NCBI GenBank assembly: GCA_002709385.1
Contig: PAQS01000036.1
Coordinates: 42,678-106,677, forward strand
From: Waddliaceae bacterium
GTDB taxonomy: Bacteria > Chlamydiota > Chlamydiia > Chlamydiales > GCA-2709385
Direction: 5' to 3'
Length of the DNA: 64,000 bases
Shown: positions 18,563-28,152 of the stretch, piece by piece
Position numbering within the stretch: position 1 is the stretch's first letter
Layout: the number at the start of each line of letters is the position of its first letter
Program-made: the position numbers and the translations under genes
Notes under the pieces: model-generated
The model's database searches: none
What the model saw: the letters and a program-made list of their open reading frames with translations, nothing else
Told to the model about the DNA's origin: nothing

Positions 18563-19549
18563 GTGCTAAAACAAATTACTCAGCCGCTTTGGCGTAAGAT
18601 ACAGCGTAATAATTTCCGCTCATGGGAGGCTCTTGTAAGCTTCCTTGAGCTCGATGCAACTCATCGTGAAAAAACACTTAAGCAGTCGCATTTTCCTATC
18701 AATATCCCCCAGCGCCTTGCTGGAAAAATGAAAAAAAATTGCATCGATGATCCTATTTTACGACAGTTTCTCCCATTAGAAGATGAGCTTAAGTCTGAAG
18801 AAGGCTATTCACTAGATGCTGTCGGTGATTTTGCAGCCAGAAAACAAGGAAGCTCGAGGCTTCTGCATAAATATCAAGACCGTGCACTACTCATTCCTAC
18901 AAGTGCCTGTGCTATGCACTGCCGTTATTGCTTTCGACAACACTATGAATATGGTGCAGTGGATAATATTGATAAGGAATTAGGCATCATTACGAATGAT
19001 TCAAGTATTCACGAAATTATCTTAAGTGGTGGCGACCCTTTATCATGGAGCCACGCACGTCTAGGCGAACTCATCAAAGCTTTAGAAGAAATCCCTCATC
19101 TTCAACGCTTACGTTTTCATACTCGCTTTCCAGTAGGCATTCCCGAGCGTATAGATGAAGCTTTCTTAGATATGATCCGACAAAGCCGCCTACAATTTTG
19201 GTTTGTTCTCCATAGTAATCACCCTCTTGAGCTAGATCAAGATGTACTCCATGCTATGAAATTGATTCTCTGTACAGGAACACCCGTACTTAATCAGTCT
19301 GTTTTACTAAAAGGCGTTAATGATTGTGTAGACACTCTAGAAGAACTTATCAGAAAACTCGTTGATCACGGAATACAGCCTTACTATTTGCATGAACTGG
19401 ATGAAATTCAAGGAGCCATGCACTTTAAGGTTTCTCGTTCGAATGCCTTAAAGCTTATGGAAGAACTACAAAAAAGACTTCCTGGCTATGGCCTCCCTCG
19501 TTATGTGAAAGAAGAAGCTGGTAAAAGTAGTAAAACTATTGTCTTTTAG
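18563..19549 (+). CDS. epmB: EF-P (R)-beta-lysylation pathway lysine 2,3-aminomutase EpmB
   Basis: Radical SAM, PLP-dependent aminomutase that converts L-alpha-lysine to (R)-beta-lysine for post-translational modification of elongation factor P. 328 residues, the short form like E. coli EpmB rather than long clostridial KamA. Radical SAM cluster CAMHCRYC near 116-123, followed by SGGDPL near 155. QSVLLKGVND near 250 and YYLHELDEIQGAMHF near 274-288 match the PLP region. GTG start with no clear ribosome-binding site, 9 bases after murA, so translational coupling is likely. EpmA and EF-P genes are not in the window. Confidence 0.88.
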   Translation: MLKQITQPLWRKIQRNNFRSWEALVSFLELDATHREKTLKQSHFPINIPQRLAGKMKKNCIDDPILRQFLPLEDELKSEEGYSLDAVGDFAARKQGSSRLLHKYQDRALLIPTSACAMHCRYCFRQHYEYGAVDNIDKELGIITNDSSIHEIILSGGDPLSWSHARLGELIKALEEIPHLQRLRFHTRFPVGIPERIDEAFLDMIRQSRLQFWFVLHSNHPLELDQDVLHAMKLILCTGTPVLNQSVLLKGVNDCVDTLEELIRKLVDHGIQPYYLHELDEIQGAMHFKVSRSNALKLMEELQKRLPGYGLPRYVKEEAGKSSKTIVF

Positions 19550-19555
19550 ACTTTT

Positions 19556-19603
19556 AATGGCTACCTCATCCGTGCTTTCAGTGTGTTAGATGAGATAGCC
19601 ATT
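19556..19603. terminator. Convergent hairpin between epmB and argS
   Basis: 14-nt arms, AATGGCTACCTCAT and ATGAGATAGCCATT, with one mismatch and a 20-nt loop. It sits between two converging genes. The right arm plus flank reads GATAGCCATTGGGGT, sharing the word found at 10691, 51032 and 57401. Confidence 0.6.
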
Positions 19604-19627
19604 GGGGTGTTATACAGAATAATCTTT

Positions 19628-21391
19628 CTACATACGTTGTACTGTCTTGACACCGAGTATTTCTAAGCCTTTTTTCAAAGTACGAGCTACAGCTTCACAT
19701 AGAAGTAGTCTGGAATTTTGCTCCTCAGTACCTTCTACACGGCAATCACGGAAAAACGCATTAAATTTATCTGCTAAACCATATAGATAATCAGTAAGAC
19801 GATTAGGCAGTAACTCTTGTGCCATTTTATCTAGAACTTCAGGAAACTGTAGTAAATGGACTCCTAAAGCGATCTCTGAAGGATGATTTAGATTTATTTC
19901 TGAATCGAGAGATAGCTCTGATTCATCCAAGCCAAGCTTTCGCTTAATTCCAACAACTCGCACATAAGCATACATTAAAAATGCTGCTGTATTGCCTTCA
20001 AATTGTAACATGCGATCATAACTGAAGATGTAGTCACTTGTTCTATTACTGGATAAATCTGCATACTTAACAGCCCCAATACCTAAACATCTTGCCAGTT
20101 CCACACGTTCCTCTTCGGGCATGTCTGGATTACGCTCATCTACAATTGCTTGAGCTCTAGAAATAGCTTCGTTTAGTAAATCGATCAATCGCTCTGTATC
20201 TCCAGAACGAGTACGAAATTTCTTTCCGTCTTCACCACAAACTAAGCCAAAAGGTACATGGTGTACCTGTGTCTTTTCTGGATTCACGTAACCTGCTTTT
20301 TCTGCTAACTTGAAAATCATAGCAAAGTGAGTAGCTTGTCCTGCATCTGTAACGTAAATAATACGATCGGCATTTTCTTCTTCAACTCTGTGACGAATAG
20401 CTGCCATATCCGTTGTTGAATAGTTGTAGCCTCCATCTGATTTCTGAATGATCATAGGAAGAGGCTCTCCCTCTCGATTAATGAATCCATCCAGAAAAGC
20501 ACAGCGTGCACCATCAGATATAGTAACTAAGCCTTTTTCTTCTAAATCTTGTACAATTCCTGAGAGACGAGAGTTGTAGAAGGATTCCCCTCTTTCAATG
20601 ACTGTAACATCAAGAATATCGTAGATTTCTTGAAAGCTTTCATGACTAATCGCACAAATATGCTTCCAAGCTTTCATTGCTTCAAGCTCACCACCTTGAA
20701 GAGCAACAACTTCTTTTTGGGATCGTTCTTTAAAAACAGGATCTGCATCAAAACGTTTTTTTGCTTCGCGATACCACTGAACAAGAGCTGTAGAATCTGG
20801 CGCTTGCTCTCCTTTTAACACCTCTGGCACTTCATCTTTCATATAAGTAATGAGCATACCAAACTGCGTTCCCCAATCACCTATATGGCTCAAGCGCAAT
20901 ACATCATGCCCTAAAAACTCGAACAAACGACAAAGAGTTTCACCTATGATACTAGAACGAAGGTGCCCTACATGCATTTCCTTCGCTGTATTCGCACCAC
21001 AAAAATCAATTACTACTTTCTTGATTTCTTCAGGTTTTTCTAACCCTAACCTAGATGAATTCAGTGCCTTTTTTACTCGTGAAGAAACAAAGCTTGAATC
21101 AAGAGTAATATTGATAAAGCCAGGTCCTGCAATCTCCATGGAAGCAATGATTTTCTCTCCATCAATTTCCACTCCTACATGGTTCATAATTTGCTCAGCA
21201 ATCATACGAGGATTTTGTCGAAGCTGCTTTGTCAATTTCATGGCACCATTAAACTGGTAATGACCGAATTTACTTTGTGTACTCCGAGTAATTTCAGCGT
21301 CGATCACTCCTCCATCACTGGCTAAATCAGGAAAAGACTCGATAATAGATCTTTGAAATGTTTTTTTAAGAATATCTATGACTGTATACAC
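19628..21391 (-). CDS. argS: Arginyl-tRNA synthetase
   Basis: Charges tRNA-Arg. 587 residues, class I. An N-terminal additional domain is followed by the HIGH signature ANTAKEMHVGHLR near 113-125. KFRTRSGD near 385-392 replaces a canonical KMSKS, as is usual for ArgRS. The C-terminal DALR-type anticodon-binding domain includes AFLMYAYVRV. GTG start. Head-to-head with the orphan gene at 21531; convergent with epmB. Confidence 0.95.
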   Translation of the reverse strand: MYTVIDILKKTFQRSIIESFPDLASDGGVIDAEITRSTQSKFGHYQFNGAMKLTKQLRQNPRMIAEQIMNHVGVEIDGEKIIASMEIAGPGFINITLDSSFVSSRVKKALNSSRLGLEKPEEIKKVVIDFCGANTAKEMHVGHLRSSIIGETLCRLFEFLGHDVLRLSHIGDWGTQFGMLITYMKDEVPEVLKGEQAPDSTALVQWYREAKKRFDADPVFKERSQKEVVALQGGELEAMKAWKHICAISHESFQEIYDILDVTVIERGESFYNSRLSGIVQDLEEKGLVTISDGARCAFLDGFINREGEPLPMIIQKSDGGYNYSTTDMAAIRHRVEEENADRIIYVTDAGQATHFAMIFKLAEKAGYVNPEKTQVHHVPFGLVCGEDGKKFRTRSGDTERLIDLLNEAISRAQAIVDERNPDMPEEERVELARCLGIGAVKYADLSSNRTSDYIFSYDRMLQFEGNTAAFLMYAYVRVVGIKRKLGLDESELSLDSEINLNHPSEIALGVHLLQFPEVLDKMAQELLPNRLTDYLYGLADKFNAFFRDCRVEGTEEQNSRLLLCEAVARTLKKGLEILGVKTVQRM

Positions 21392-21530
21392 GCACTAAAA
21401 CCTAAGTAAATCCATGGAGAAAAGTCATATTTTAGCAAGCGTTATGCTAAAAAACAAGGCAACGGCTTTTCATTGATCTTTGAAGTTCAAACTACTATAA
21501 GCTTCGATTTTGCCTAATTGAGCTCAAATC

Positions 21531-23078
21531 ATGACCATATCAATTTCACCCCTCGTTACAGAGCCACTGATTCACAGCGCTCAAGTTACAAAGAAAAACA
21601 ACCTTCACAAAAAATTTGAAAAATTTCTCCCATTACAATTCTGCAAAAAAATTTTCAAGAGCTTGCAAGATAAAACATCTGAACCTAGCCTTATGAAAGA
21701 AGTTCAACAATTAAATTTAGAATGTAGTTCTTTACTTACTAATATATTACCTAAAGCAAAAAGCTTTTCACAAATTCAGAAATATCCATCTTTCGTTCTT
21801 CTATCAAAGCGTATAGAAAAAACTTATAGTAACGTCAAATCCCGGAAAACACAGGTCCATTATTGCTCTTTGCAAGATTTCTATCGCCATCGACAAGTTT
21901 TTAATTTTTTACAAAACCCTAATTATATTCTTGATTTTAACACTTCTTCAGGAAGTTGGACTGATTCCTACCCTACTTATGATATAGATATCACAAGAGA
22001 TACAAAAAACCGCATAGCCTACGCTGCACTATGTGGAAAATCGAATATCCATTTACTTGACTCGGCTAGTAATTCTACATATGGACTTCTTCACTTTCGT
22101 GAACAATTAGAAACTTTTTCAAAACTAAAGAGTCTTGGAGCGCACGATACAAAAAAAATAGAAGAAGCTTTACTGATTCTTCGCCGCCTCCATTTTATCT
22201 CTGAAGAAACAAGTTACAAACAACCAAACGAATATTTAATAGCATTATCGATTCATATATTCAAAGACCTACAAAGACTACCACTACCAAATAAAAAAGA
22301 GCCTTCAACTTACTTAATTAGCGGAGGGAATTGTAACCGTGAGCAATTCAATCTACGTGAATATGTAACAAAAATTCCTTCAGAAGAAGTGGAAGGACAC
22401 GAAATCCTTTATGAGATATCCCGACAAAGTGACGGACTATATCAATTTAAGATCACAAATACAGGTTCAGGAATAGATGAAAACCATAAACATGTTTTTT
22501 CTCTTCATAGTCATTCACTACCCTCTTTTGGATATAGAGAACGCATCTATCATTCCCTAGAGCTCAAACAGCTAAATCCTAGTTTTCTTTTAGCTCTTCT
22601 TCAAATGCGCACACATAATTTAAACTGTTCCATATCCACAACCTATAATCATATTCGTCATCATTTGTATAACGGGCATAATCGCAAGTGGGGACGTCAA
22701 CATAGACCTCAACGATTTGGTACATGTTGGTATAAAGCTATTTCTTGTTGGCTAAGAGGTTTTTTAGGAAAAGCTCTCTATCAAAAATACAAAGTTGCAA
22801 TGAGCAGAAAAGTCATTGAAGAGTTTCGGAAAGATAACCCTTTGGAGAAAGAGAATGGAAAAAACACATGTATTTCTCAATGTCTAGAAAAACTCAAAGT
22901 GTTAAATAAAAAAATTGAAAGCAGTGTTATTTTTATTGCTGATGTAAAAAATCCTTTGCTTATCGATGAAATACACGAAGTAAGTGATAAAATTCTAAAA
23001 AAGAGAATAAAAAAATCTAGAAAGATAGAAAAACATCATAGCTTGCATTTACAGCTACCTAATAAGATTCATTTGTAG
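21531..23078 (+). CDS. Orphan protein with a possible permuted papain-like cysteine-protease signature
   Basis: 515 residues, no recognised homolog. There is no signal peptide or membrane span; the protein is basic and rich in Lys, His and Ser. Two motifs stand out. GHEILYEI...GLYQFKITNTGSG (His290, residues 289-314) is followed by QRFGTCWYKAI (Gln394, Cys399). In my recollection the order His-Asn/Asp ... Gln-x4-Cys recurs in large proteins of intracellular bacteria and would fit a circularly permuted papain-like fold. This is inference from motif shape only. The stop codon lies inside a 15-bp terminator-like stem. A secreted effector is possible but untested. Confidence 0.6.
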   Translation: MTISISPLVTEPLIHSAQVTKKNNLHKKFEKFLPLQFCKKIFKSLQDKTSEPSLMKEVQQLNLECSSLLTNILPKAKSFSQIQKYPSFVLLSKRIEKTYSNVKSRKTQVHYCSLQDFYRHRQVFNFLQNPNYILDFNTSSGSWTDSYPTYDIDITRDTKNRIAYAALCGKSNIHLLDSASNSTYGLLHFREQLETFSKLKSLGAHDTKKIEEALLILRRLHFISEETSYKQPNEYLIALSIHIFKDLQRLPLPNKKEPSTYLISGGNCNREQFNLREYVTKIPSEEVEGHEILYEISRQSDGLYQFKITNTGSGIDENHKHVFSLHSHSLPSFGYRERIYHSLELKQLNPSFLLALLQMRTHNLNCSISTTYNHIRHHLYNGHNRKWGRQHRPQRFGTCWYKAISCWLRGFLGKALYQKYKVAMSRKVIEEFRKDNPLEKENGKNTCISQCLEKLKVLNKKIESSVIFIADVKNPLLIDEIHEVSDKILKKRIKKSRKIEKHHSLHLQLPNKIHL

Positions 23079-23100
23079 GCTAAAAGCCTACAAATGAATC
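23066..23100. terminator. Perfect 15-bp convergent hairpin between the orphan gene and ldh
   Basis: GATTCATTTGTAGGC (23066-23080), loop TAAAA, and its exact complement (23086-23100). The left arm includes the stop codon of the upstream gene. It can serve both converging genes. Confidence 0.75.
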
Positions 23101-23109
23101 TTTGTAAAA

Positions 23110-24192
23110 CTAGCGCATGAGAGGTAAAGCAGCCATTCGCTTTCCAATTGCATTACTCATTTTATACTCAGCTAAACAATTAGCTGCTTGGCCTGTGGGG
23201 ATTTGTTTCTGTTGAGCTAAGCCAAAAACAGACATCAATACACGATAAAGCCTACTAACCTTGTTGCGTGAATTTCGAGCGTTGTAGCCTCCTTGCTCAA
23301 ATTCCATCGCTGCATTGATGACTCCACCTGCGTTGATGACATAATCTGGAGCATAAAGAATTCCTTTATCAGCTAGAACTTGATCATGCTCAGGATTCAA
23401 AAGAAGATTATTTGCAGCCCCTGCAATAGCAGAACAACGAAGTTTTTCTATCGATTGGTCATTGATGACTCCTCCAATAGCACAAGGAGCAAGAATGTCA
23501 CATTCTACCGATAAAATCTCATCCAAACCAACTACTTCTGCTCCTAGGTAGTGCTTGGCTTTTTCGCAACTTTCTGTATGAGGATCGCAAACAATAAGTT
23601 CTGCGCCATGCCAAAATAAATGCTCTGCCAGTACATAGCCAACATGACCTAGCCCTTGAATAGCAATTCGTTTACCACGAATTAAATCACTATGCCATAA
23701 CTCACGGCATACCGCTTGAATTCCTCGAAAAACTCCCCAAGCAGTAAATGGGCTTGGATCACCACTACCTGTGTCACCTTCTAATGCTGCTACATACGGT
23801 GTTGTTTTAGAAACACAAGCTAAATCGTCTGGATTAGAGCCCATATCTTCTGCACAAACGTACTTCCCTTTAAGAGAATCAACAACTTCTCCAAATGCCA
23901 TGAGTAATTCTGGGGTTTTTTGTGTCTTAGGATCAGCGATGATTACACTCTTTCCTCCCCCTAAACCAATTTCAGCCATAGCTGATTTGTACGTCATTCC
24001 TTTTGATAAACGGAGAACATCAGTAAGAGCTTCGTCAAACGATGTATAAGGATAAATACGAGTTCCTCCCAAAGCCGGGCCAAGAGCAGTACTATGGACA
24101 GCAATCAAGCAGTGTAAACCAACTTCTTGATTTTTCCCTTCAATAACTATTTCATATCCGTCAACATCGATTTCTCGAATCTCGATCGCCAT
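23110..24192 (-). CDS. ldh: Leucine dehydrogenase (Glu/Leu/Phe/Val family)
   Basis: NAD-dependent oxidative deamination of leucine or other branched-chain amino acids. 360 residues, the typical octameric Leu dehydrogenase length. Substrate and catalytic Lys motif GLGGGKSVII near 76-85. NAD-binding GLGHVGYVLAEHL is near 180-192, and ALGPALGGTR near 36-45 is the entry to the active site. Members of this family are annotated as leucine dehydrogenase in Chlamydia too. Substrate choice between Leu, Val and Phe is not certain. 400 bases of noncoding DNA lie upstream. Confidence 0.88.
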   Translation of the reverse strand: MAIEIREIDVDGYEIVIEGKNQEVGLHCLIAVHSTALGPALGGTRIYPYTSFDEALTDVLRLSKGMTYKSAMAEIGLGGGKSVIIADPKTQKTPELLMAFGEVVDSLKGKYVCAEDMGSNPDDLACVSKTTPYVAALEGDTGSGDPSPFTAWGVFRGIQAVCRELWHSDLIRGKRIAIQGLGHVGYVLAEHLFWHGAELIVCDPHTESCEKAKHYLGAEVVGLDEILSVECDILAPCAIGGVINDQSIEKLRCSAIAGAANNLLLNPEHDQVLADKGILYAPDYVINAGGVINAAMEFEQGGYNARNSRNKVSRLYRVLMSVFGLAQQKQIPTGQAANCLAEYKMSNAIGKRMAALPLMR

Positions 24193-24592
24193 ATATTTCT
24201 ACCTTGTCATATGTTCATTGATGGGCGGCAAACCGCTATAACATAAAGAGACTGATTTTAATTCCGCATTTACCAGAATAACTGTATTCTGCCCATTATG
24301 CTATATTAAACTACTACTGCTTGGATTCAACACCTATAAATGCTTAGGTCTGGGCAGCAAAAAGTTTTCGGTATGATAATTTTTATTTTATTTGGAGTCA
24401 ATCTGCTCAGAATTCTCATAAAAGTGTCAGTTTATAAAAAAAAATCATGTTTTACATTTAAGCAAATAGACTATTTCTACCTAGTCATTTGATCAAAATT
24501 CACTTGATTAATAAGGTATTACAAGCTAAGTTAATTATTTCAATGAATTTGTAATCGTCTGTCCTTTCACGTAAAACTATGAGGCTACTAAA
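24193..24592. other. Divergent intergenic region between ldh and the DUF2709-like gene
   Basis: 400 AT-rich bases with promoters presumably on both sides. I see small inverted repeats only (for example GCGG/CCGC near 24228) and no tRNA, sRNA or repeat that I can support. Confidence 0.35.
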
Positions 24593-25333
24593 ATGGCAGC
24601 AATTGTCATTCCAGAAAAGACTCGCTCTTCCCTATCTAAATATTTGAAAGCCTCTCGTAATCCTGAGTTGGTTAACGTTTATTTATATTTTCTTGAGCAG
24701 TTGTATGGTTTACATCCAGTGGTGTTTCCTCAGTCTAAGATGATCTACCGAGACTCGGACGAAGTCGTGCGTGTTTTGGAAGGAGAAAATCGTCTATGGA
24801 AAGAAACAGAAATTAAGATTGGATACTATGCGCCTTCTGTTAACGAAGAGACTTCTCGCATTTATATCTGTCCATTTTCAGGTAAAGTTTTTGGTGATAA
24901 CACACACCCTAACCCTCAAGATGCCATTTATGATTGGGTATCGAAGTGTCCAGAAAACACTGAGCGTGTTGGCGGTCTTCGTGTAAAAAGGTTTTATGTT
25001 TCTGAAGATCCTGAAGTAATCAAGGGTTATGCAGATAAAGACCAGCATAAAAAAGGTAAAGGAATTACGAAAGTCGTCTATTCTTCTGCTTTAAGTGGAA
25101 AGCTTTTTAGTACTCGAAAGGCTGTTGTTGCCGATTTTCAAAAAAATTACCTAAAAAGACTTTCTTTAGTTGAAGTTCAAAATCAAAATCGCTTCCAAAT
25201 TGAAGATAAGTTTTTAGCTTTTATCAAAGAACATTTATCTACAGAAAAACTTACCTCTTTTGTTGAAGCATTAGCTGATTACGAAGAATTCATGCCATAC
25301 GTTGAACAATGGATTGATGGCGAGGAAGAATAA
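24593..25333 (+). CDS. Chlamydial conserved protein, DUF2709-like
   Basis: 246 residues, soluble, no signal peptide. Features include YICPFSGKVFGDNTHPNPQ near residues 97-115 and a later KVVYSSALSGKLFSTRK near 161-177. The two related segments (CPFSGKVF and ALSGKLFS) suggest an internal repeat. Position directly upstream of tsaE and a dnaQ-like gene matches C. trachomatis CT538-CT537-CT536 as I recall them, where CT538 is an uncharacterised DUF2709 protein. Function unknown. The tsaE start follows 6 bases after the stop. Confidence 0.7.
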   Translation: MAAIVIPEKTRSSLSKYLKASRNPELVNVYLYFLEQLYGLHPVVFPQSKMIYRDSDEVVRVLEGENRLWKETEIKIGYYAPSVNEETSRIYICPFSGKVFGDNTHPNPQDAIYDWVSKCPENTERVGGLRVKRFYVSEDPEVIKGYADKDQHKKGKGITKVVYSSALSGKLFSTRKAVVADFQKNYLKRLSLVEVQNQNRFQIEDKFLAFIKEHLSTEKLTSFVEALADYEEFMPYVEQWIDGEEE

Positions 25334-25339
25334 CAATTC

Positions 25340-25792
25340 ATGGAAGAACGTCATGTGCAAGGATGCATAGAAGAATTTTTCTCTAAATCTCATGAAGAAA
25401 CGATTTCTTTAGGACGTTCTTTTGCCCGCACTTTAGAGGCGGGCTCTGTTATTTGCTTTTCTGGCGATTTAGGAGCTGGGAAAACAACTTTTATGAAGGG
25501 TTTGATTTCTGAACTGACTCATTGTCTTGAAGAAGAAGTCAATAGTCCTACTTTCATCTATATGAACGAATATCACGGTCCGACTTCAGTATATCACTTT
25601 GACCTCTACCGCCTCTCTTCTGCAGAAGAATTCTTCGCGATGGGATTTGATGAAACTTTTACTCAAGAATCAATTGTATGCATAGAGTGGGCTGAACGTT
25701 TAGAAGACCTCGCTCCTGAAGATTGTATTCATATTTCTGTTTGTCATTGTGCTGACGGACGGCGAAACATCCAGATCAAGAGGCCAATGTAA
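25340..25792 (+). CDS. tsaE: tRNA threonylcarbamoyladenosine biosynthesis ATPase TsaE
   Basis: ATPase of the TsaB/D/E complex that makes t6A37 in ANN-reading tRNAs. 150 residues, normal for the family. Walker A GDLGAGKTTFMKG near 46-58, the family motif VNSPTFIYMNEY near 74-85, YHFDLYRL near 92-99, and IEWAERL near 118-124 (Walker B region). It follows the DUF2709-like gene by 6 bases and abuts engB (one base between stop and next start), so it lies in an operon. Confidence 0.93.
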   Translation: MEERHVQGCIEEFFSKSHEETISLGRSFARTLEAGSVICFSGDLGAGKTTFMKGLISELTHCLEEEVNSPTFIYMNEYHGPTSVYHFDLYRLSSAEEFFAMGFDETFTQESIVCIEWAERLEDLAPEDCIHISVCHCADGRRNIQIKRPM

Positions 25793-25793
25793 C

Positions 25794-26420
25794 ATGGGAT
25801 CAATTCCTTTCCGTCAAGCAGACTTCATAACTTCTGCAAATAAAACAGAGCAGTATCCAGAGCTATTTTCTCGTGGTAATCGTTGGATGCCTGAGCTTGC
25901 TGTTGCAGGTCGTTCGAATGTAGGTAAATCTAGTTTACTGAATCATCTTTTCCAAAGAAAAAATCTTGTTAAAACCTCTGCTACTCCTGGAAAAACTCAG
26001 CTGATCAATTTTTTCACTGTTGACCAGCAGCTTGCTGTCGCTGATTTACCAGGATACGGATTTGCTCGTGTACCTAAAAAAATGAAGGTGCACTGGGGAA
26101 GAATGATTCAAGACTATTTAGAAGCACGTTTGTCGCTTCAACTTATTTTATTTTTATTAGATGTTCGTAGAGACCCAACTGAAGAAGATAAGCAGTTTCT
26201 TGCTTGGCTTCAAGATAGTGGAAAACGAATGATTTTGGTTTTTACTAAAGCCGATAAAATCAGCAAGTCTGAACGTCCTAAGCGCATTAAAAGTATTCTC
26301 CAGCAGCTTGACCTAGAAGACAGTTCTCACGTACTCTATTCTACCCAGGAAAACTTGGGAAGGAAGCCTTTAATCGGAATGATTAATGACGCTATAAATG
26401 ATCAAAATTCAACTACATAA
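25794..26420 (+). CDS. engB: Ribosome biogenesis GTPase EngB/YsxC
   Basis: Essential GTPase in 50S assembly. 208 residues from the ATG at 25794, which has AGAGG upstream; the longer frame reading into tsaE lacks support. G1 GRSNVGKSSLLNHL near 40-53, G2 region KTSATPGKTQ near 61-70, G3 DLPGYGFA near 84-91, G4 VFTKADK near 151-157. It stands between tsaE and the dnaQ-like gene, an insertion relative to the Chlamydia order I recall. Confidence 0.93.
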   Translation: MGSIPFRQADFITSANKTEQYPELFSRGNRWMPELAVAGRSNVGKSSLLNHLFQRKNLVKTSATPGKTQLINFFTVDQQLAVADLPGYGFARVPKKMKVHWGRMIQDYLEARLSLQLILFLLDVRRDPTEEDKQFLAWLQDSGKRMILVFTKADKISKSERPKRIKSILQQLDLEDSSHVLYSTQENLGRKPLIGMINDAINDQNSTT

Positions 26421-26437
26421 CACAACTGGTTTAGAAT

Positions 26438-27187
26438 ATGGGCATTCTTAGAAAAGAAACTTTTGTATGTGTAGACTGCGAAAGTACGGGATTGGACCCA
26501 GAGACTGACCATATTATTGAAGTCGCTGCCGTTCACTTTACCTTTGATGAAATTATCGATCGCTATGAAACGTTAGTTGATCCTGGAGTGCCAATTCCAG
26601 CTGAATCAATGGCTATTCATCACATCACGGAAGAAATGGTAGAAGGTAAACCTAAAATCAAAACGATTCTTCCTGAATTGATTGATTTTATTGGGTCAGC
26701 TACGGTTGTTGGGCACGGAGTATTGTTCGATCTTCAGCTTATTGCAAATGCAGCTAAGCGCCATGATATACCATGTAATCTCGCAAACCAAAATTTTTTT
26801 GACACTCTCCGTTTAGCTCGCTACTATGGCCGCTCTCCAATTAATTCTCTTGAAGAGCTGCGCAAGCACTTTAATATTCCTGCTGAGGGAGCTCATCGGG
26901 CGATGTCTGATGTGATTGTCAATGTAGAAGTATTCAAGCAACTTTGTCGAAACTACAAAACTGTACAGGAAGTAGAAAAAATTCTCTCTAAACCTGTTCG
27001 TTTAAAAAATATGCCTCTTGGCAAGCATAAAGGCCGTCTTTTTTCTGATATTCCCACCGACTACTTGAAATGGGCCGCCAATAAAGATTTTGACAATGAC
27101 CTTCTTTTCTCTATTCGTTCAGAGTTAAAGAAGCGAAAAAAAGGCGGTTTGTTTACTCAAGCAACTAATCCCTTTCATAATCTTTAG
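26438..27187 (+). CDS. DnaQ-like DEDDh 3'-5' exonuclease
   Basis: Exonuclease of the DNA polymerase III epsilon superfamily. 249 residues. Exo I CVDCESTGLDPETDHIIEVA near residues 11-30 (Asp, Glu), Exo II GHGVLFDLQLI near 93-103, and Exo III HRAMSDV near 152-158, so all DEDDh residues are present. A C-terminal extension, LGKHKGRLFSDIPTDYLKWA near 194-213, resembles a small DUF3820 module found on some of these enzymes. Chlamydia also has a second dnaQ in this place. Whether it proofreads for polymerase III or acts in repair cannot be told. Confidence 0.85.
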   Translation: MGILRKETFVCVDCESTGLDPETDHIIEVAAVHFTFDEIIDRYETLVDPGVPIPAESMAIHHITEEMVEGKPKIKTILPELIDFIGSATVVGHGVLFDLQLIANAAKRHDIPCNLANQNFFDTLRLARYYGRSPINSLEELRKHFNIPAEGAHRAMSDVIVNVEVFKQLCRNYKTVQEVEKILSKPVRLKNMPLGKHKGRLFSDIPTDYLKWAANKDFDNDLLFSIRSELKKRKKGGLFTQATNPFHNL

Positions 27188-27255
27188 TAGAGATCGTAAA
27201 GCTTAAAGGTCATATAATAGCCTGACTCAATTCTATCTTCTGGGAGGTATTCAGA

Positions 27256-28152
27256 ATGGAAAACCCAAGCAAAACAGCTGCATCACTCGATATTAAAATT
27301 GGACTTGCCAAGATGCTACGTGGCGGAGTCATTATGGATGTTGTGACACCTGAACAAGCGAAGATTGCTGAAGAAGCAGGCGCTGTAGCTGTCATGGCTC
27401 TTGAACGTATTCCTGCTGATATTCGTGCTTCTGGCGGCGTTGCTCGCATGTCTCCACCTGAACTGATTCAATCTATTCAAGAAGTTGTATCAATTCCTGT
27501 AATGGCTAAGTGCCGCATCGGTCATTTTGCTGAAGCACAGATTTTAGAGGCTCTTAAAGTAGACTTCATCGATGAAAGCGAAGTTCTTACTATTGCTGAC
27601 GACTACAACCACATCGATAAAAAGTCTTTCGCTACTCCATTTGTTTGCGGATGTCGCAATCTAGGAGAAGCTCTACGTCGCATCGGTGAAGGGGCTGCAC
27701 TTATTCGTACAAAAGGTGAAGCTGGAACAGGCGACATCGTGGAAGCTGTAAGACATATGCGCAGCATTCAGGGTGGAATTCGTATCTTAGCTGCAATGGA
27801 CCCTGCAGAACTTATGACAGAAGCGAAAGAACTCGGCGCTCCTTATCATCTAGTAGAAGAAGTTGCTCGAACAGGTAAACTACCTGTTCCTAATTTCTCT
27901 GCTGGTGGCGTTGCTACTCCAGCTGACGCTGCTCTTATGATGCAATTAGGTGCTGAATCTGTCTTTGTTGGATCGGGTATTTTCAAGTCTAACAACCCTG
28001 AAAAGCGTGCTAAGGCTATTGTTCAAGCTGTAACTCACTATAATAATCCAGAAATTGTTCTTGAAGCTTCTCGCAACATTGGTGAAGCTATGGTTGGTAT
28101 TGGTATGGACCAACTAGAAGAACATGAGCGTCTTGCTTTACGGAGCGAATAG
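27256..28152 (+). CDS. pdxS: Pyridoxal 5'-phosphate synthase lyase subunit PdxS
   Basis: With PdxT, makes pyridoxal phosphate from ribose 5-phosphate, glyceraldehyde 3-phosphate and glutamine-derived ammonia. 298 residues. Signatures are [20 protein letters not shown] near 16-35, then [12 protein letters not shown] near 55-66. [19 protein letters not shown] near 89-107 includes the Lys region. [14 protein letters not shown] near 152-165 has the second catalytic Lys, and [17 protein letters not shown] is near 219-235. Strong GGGAGGT ribosome-binding site. The stop TAG overlaps the pdxT GTG start by one base. Confidence 0.96.
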   Translation: MENPSKTAASLDIKIGLAKMLRGGVIMDVVTPEQAKIAEEAGAVAVMALERIPADIRASGGVARMSPPELIQSIQEVVSIPVMAKCRIGHFAEAQILEALKVDFIDESEVLTIADDYNHIDKKSFATPFVCGCRNLGEALRRIGEGAALIRTKGEAGTGDIVEAVRHMRSIQGGIRILAAMDPAELMTEAKELGAPYHLVEEVARTGKLPVPNFSAGGVATPADAALMMQLGAESVFVGSGIFKSNNPEKRAKAIVQAVTHYNNPEIVLEASRNIGEAMVGIGMDQLEEHERLALRSE

